From the NCBI GenBank assembly GCA_965656875.1, contig CBFHMJ010000009.1, positions 169,101 through 233,100 of the forward strand: 64,000 nucleotides of DNA, written 5' to 3'. Both the position numbers and the translations under genes were made by a program. Under the pieces are notes generated by a model, which made no database searches, was not told the origin of the DNA, and saw only the letters and a program-made list of their open reading frames with translations. Origin of the DNA: CBFHMJ01 sp965656875. GTDB taxonomy: Bacteria; Pseudomonadota; Gammaproteobacteria; Enterobacterales; Alteromonadaceae. Within the stretch, counting starts at the first letter, position 1; every line of letters begins with the position of its first letter. Of the stretch, positions 61,829-64,000 are shown piece after piece.

Positions 61829-64000
61829 TTAACCAATCCATGAGCCAATCCATGAACCAATCGTTTCTATCAGCTCGGCGACACTGTTCGCTTTATCCGC
61901 ATGCCCCAGTGCTTTAAACAATATATTCTTTGATTTCTCATCCGTTGGCACCGTTTTGGTTTCAGCCGCTTGTTTCAATGAAGCTTTTGCCTCCTCAGGT
62001 AATCGCTCGGCTTGCTGATGTTGCAACGCCTGAGTTAACAGGTTGGCCAGATGCTGCGGGATTTGTTGCTGATTGTAGGAATTATTTACCTGAGAATTAA
62101 TCGCATTATTATTAGAATCAACAACCTGGTTAATATTCAGCACCGCTTTCCCTTGCTCTTGTGACTGACTCCCCGTCAGCATATTGTAGTCCGTGATCCC
62201 GGTGAACAAGGTTTTGATATTGTCGGCACCATAATGCGCAACGCCCCCCACGAGTAACGGCGTAATATGTTCTGAAAACTCTTTCTTCAGCAATCCATCA
62301 ACCTGACATAAAACCCGGTTAAAGGCGTGAATACTGCCCTCTAACATCGACAGTACAATCCGATGTTTTAACACCTGATATTCTAATACCAGCGTCGCGC
62401 CACCCAGCCGGGCATATTCATCTTTACCTTGCCAGCGCGCCACCAAACCATCACGCCAGATACCATGATTATTATCGATAGCAAATTCATCCGCCGACAA
62501 TAACGCGACTGCCACCCGGGAGCGAATCCCAATCGGTAAGGTATCCACATCATAACGTACCGTATAACAAGGCTTTGCCAGGTATTCACTGACTACATCG
62601 GGTTCGGATTGTTTAGCCGCATCAGGGAAAAATAATGACTCCACCGGATTACCGTTTTTATCCTGATCCATAAAGTCAAAGCACACATGTTGAGCGACCA
62701 GAAATTGCCGTAATGACTGAGATTCTGCAAGTTCAATATTCAACAGTTTACGAATACGTTTTACCGCAATAATACCCTGCTGTGCGGCCATCTCTTCGTG
62801 ATATAACAACTGATAACCATGCCCAACAATCCAGTCGGGCTGCAAACATAAATTCGTTCCATCCAGTTTAATTAATCGTCCTAATCCCATTAATGACTGT
62901 TGATAGTCAGACCAGGTATCTTCACCAAACTGCGCTGTAAGTGCATCCTCAAGTTCATCGATATCAACCACCGGCGCATCACCAAATCGGTGCTGAATAA
63001 AATTCATCACATCAACCAGGGTTGACGAAACAACATATTGCGCATTTTTACAACGCTTAACCAGGGCGGTTAAAAAATCCTGAAATGCCGGGTCATTATG
63101 AATACAGGAAAACTGAAAAAAACTCTCCGTGGTGAGTAACTCAGGAAATAACCGAATTAACCGCTGTTGATTCTGCTCCCGGGTAATATCATCAAACCAG
63201 TTGGTCACCACCAGTACATTGACCGGTTGCTGTGATCCAGCTTGCCGGGTCTGCTGCTGAATCTGATTTAACCACTCTTCCGGCGCCTGTTCATGGCGAC
63301 TATCCACCACCACCACATACACGCAATTTTCCCGGTTCATAAATCCGCGATGTAAATTATGGAAAATGGCCTGACCGCCAAAATCCCATAAATACAGGTT
63401 AAGCAACTTATGATCACTGTTTGATAAACAGGGATGAATCGATAAATCCGTCGGCTGATGGGAATAATCAATCCCAATCGTTGGCGCTTGTATCTTGTAT
63501 TTGACCTCACCTTTTGTGATTAACGTTTTTAATGAGGTTTTACCGGCACCGCCCGGGCCTAACAGTAATAATCGTACTGCCGGATTTTCCTCCCCACCGC
63601 CATAAATCAGTCGTTTAAGTTCGATTGGGTTATTCAGCACTGCTTCACTGATGTTTTGTTGGTAGTTTTTTAGATGATCGCCCGGGTATTTACCTTGGGA
63701 CAGCGCCAGAATATCCTTGGCCATAAAGGATAATTGATAATCGGACAATGCATTCAGATAATCATCTTCCAGTCGATCCAGCTCCTGCACTATCCTATTA
63801 TCATTAATGGCATCCCGATACCAGATATCCCTGATTTCCCAACCATTAACTTTGCCATCCAGTAAACGCTGGAAATCTTTCAGGCTTGATCGTGTTAAGA
63901 CATGCTCTAAGCTTTTAAAAGCGTAGGCGGCGGCGCGGGCGGCGGCGTAGGCGTCGTCGTCGGCGGCGCGGTCGTCGGCGCGGGCGTAGGCGCGGGCGTA
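61829..64000 (-). CDS. Roco (Roc-COR) GTPase, 5' end outside window
   Basis: An open frame to the right edge with no stop; the apparent start at GTG 63790 is internal because coding continues to 64000. In order: an Ala-rich repeat of YARAYARADD type; a linker; a Ras-of-complex GTPase with P-loop GPGGAGKTS, switch PTIGIDYS, G3 DFGGQ and G4-like TNWFD; a COR domain (including LCLQPDWIVGHGYQLL and LPIGIRSRVAVALL); then a C-terminal tail that ends with the duplicated GSWIGSWIG. Bacterial Roco proteins bind GTP as dimers; some have attached effector domains. Partner and output here are unknown; no toxin or nuclease motif is visible in the part present. Confidence 0.85.
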   Translation of the reverse strand, partial: YARAYARADDRAADDDAYAAARAAAYAFKSLEHVLTRSSLKDFQRLLDGKVNGWEIRDIWYRDAINDNRIVQELDRLEDDYLNALSDYQLSFMAKDILALSQGKYPGDHLKNYQQNISEAVLNNPIELKRLIYGGGEENPAVRLLLLGPGGAGKTSLKTLITKGEVKYKIQAPTIGIDYSHQPTDLSIHPCLSNSDHKLLNLYLWDFGGQAIFHNLHRGFMNRENCVYVVVVDSRHEQAPEEWLNQIQQQTRQAGSQQPVNVLVVTNWFDDITREQNQQRLIRLFPELLTTESFFQFSCIHNDPAFQDFLTALVKRCKNAQYVVSSTLVDVMNFIQHRFGDAPVVDIDELEDALTAQFGEDTWSDYQQSLMGLGRLIKLDGTNLCLQPDWIVGHGYQLLYHEEMAAQQGIIAVKRIRKLLNIELAESQSLRQFLVAQHVCFDFMDQDKNGNPVESLFFPDAAKQSEPDVVSEYLAKPCYTVRYDVDTLPIGIRSRVAVALLSADEFAIDNNHGIWRDGLVARWQGKDEYARLGGATLVLEYQVLKHRIVLSMLEGSIHAFNRVLCQVDGLLKKEFSEHITPLLVGGVAHYGADNIKTLFTGITDYNMLTGSQSQEQGKAVLNINQVVDSNNNAINSQVNNSYNQQQIPQHLANLLTQALQHQQAERLPEEAKASLKQAAETKTVPTDEKSKNILFKALGHADKANSVAELIETIGSWIGSWIG
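61833..61856 (-). repeat. 12-bp direct repeat at Roco C-terminus
   Basis: CCAATCCATGAG and CCAATCCATGAA lie head to tail and encode the two SWIG units just before the stop, a small slippage or duplication event. Confidence 0.8.
63921..64000 (-). repeat. GC-rich imperfect triplet repeat in Roco gene
   Basis: On the coding strand almost every codon is GCC, CGC, TAC or GAC, giving an Ala-rich string with Arg, Tyr and Asp spaced along it. GC content is far above the surrounding DNA. The repeat continues beyond the window. Length change by whole triplets would leave the frame intact. Confidence 0.8.

Noticed and set aside
63921..64000. CRISPR array
   Set aside because: The repeat is a triplet-based coding repeat with no spacer structure.

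Overview
The window is chromosomal-type DNA from a Gram-negative bacterium, most likely a gammaproteobacterium. The evidence is a Wzx/Wzy/Wzz-dependent O-antigen locus, an enterobacterial-style fnlABC-wbuB cassette, a PvdE/SyrD-type exporter and moderate GC. I cannot name a genus from sequence alone. Almost every gene lies on the minus strand. Both ends are cut: a nonribosomal peptide synthetase (NRPS) gene runs off the left edge and a Roco-type GTPase gene runs off the right edge.

Positions 1-26061 form a lipopeptide-type NRPS operon, read right to left: a membrane-anchored penicillin-acylase-family Ntn hydrolase, a PvdE/SyrD-like peptide exporter, a 5482-residue five-module NRPS, and a second NRPS that opens with a TubC-type docking domain. 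Six modules are visible: C-A-T five times, then docking-C-A(MT)-T followed by a further C. Adenylation pocket residues suggest Ala, an atypical (possibly Arg-like) residue, a Phe-like residue, one unassigned residue, an aminoadipate-like residue and a Cys-like residue with an embedded methyltransferase. An N-terminal C domain plus acylase plus PvdE-type exporter resembles the pyoverdine prodrug logic (acylate, export, deacylate). No thioesterase or epimerase domain is visible.

Positions 26424-33774 together with 35453-36019 carry genes fitting a bacillosamine-type route: PglF/WbpM dehydratase, DegT aminotransferase, PglD acetyltransferase and PglC-like phosphoglycosyl transferase. A PIG-L deacetylase and a formyltransferase lie between them. 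A lone plus-strand O-antigen ligase/polymerase gene with an ops-like element sits in the middle, and a second flippase is at 26424. Positions 36036-43683 hold the L-FucNAc/L-FucNAm cassette (wbuX, hisH-like, hisF-like, fnlA, fnlB, fnlC, wbuB), followed upstream by wzy, wzx and a GT-B transferase.

Positions 47629-58862 encode a legionaminic-acid-type nonulosonate pathway (legB, legC, legH, neuB/legI, neuA/legF, ptmE). Within it an acyltransferase-ptmE pair is tandemly duplicated, with ptmE almost unchanged between copies. The hydrolysing 2-epimerase (LegG/NeuC) is not in the window. A Wzz chain-length regulator (59018-60349) heads this long operon behind a good sigma70-like promoter. A WbaZ-like mannosyltransferase-type GT4 gene (plus) and the truncated Roco GTPase gene with a GC-rich triplet repeat close the window.

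Overall, the carbohydrate genes predict an O-antigen-like glycan containing L-FucNAc or its acetamidino form, a legionaminic-type acid with O-acyl decoration, and an N-acylated or N-formylated 4-amino sugar. It would be assembled on undecaprenyl phosphate, flipped by Wzx and polymerised under Wzz control. The NRPS operon is separate and reads away from it.
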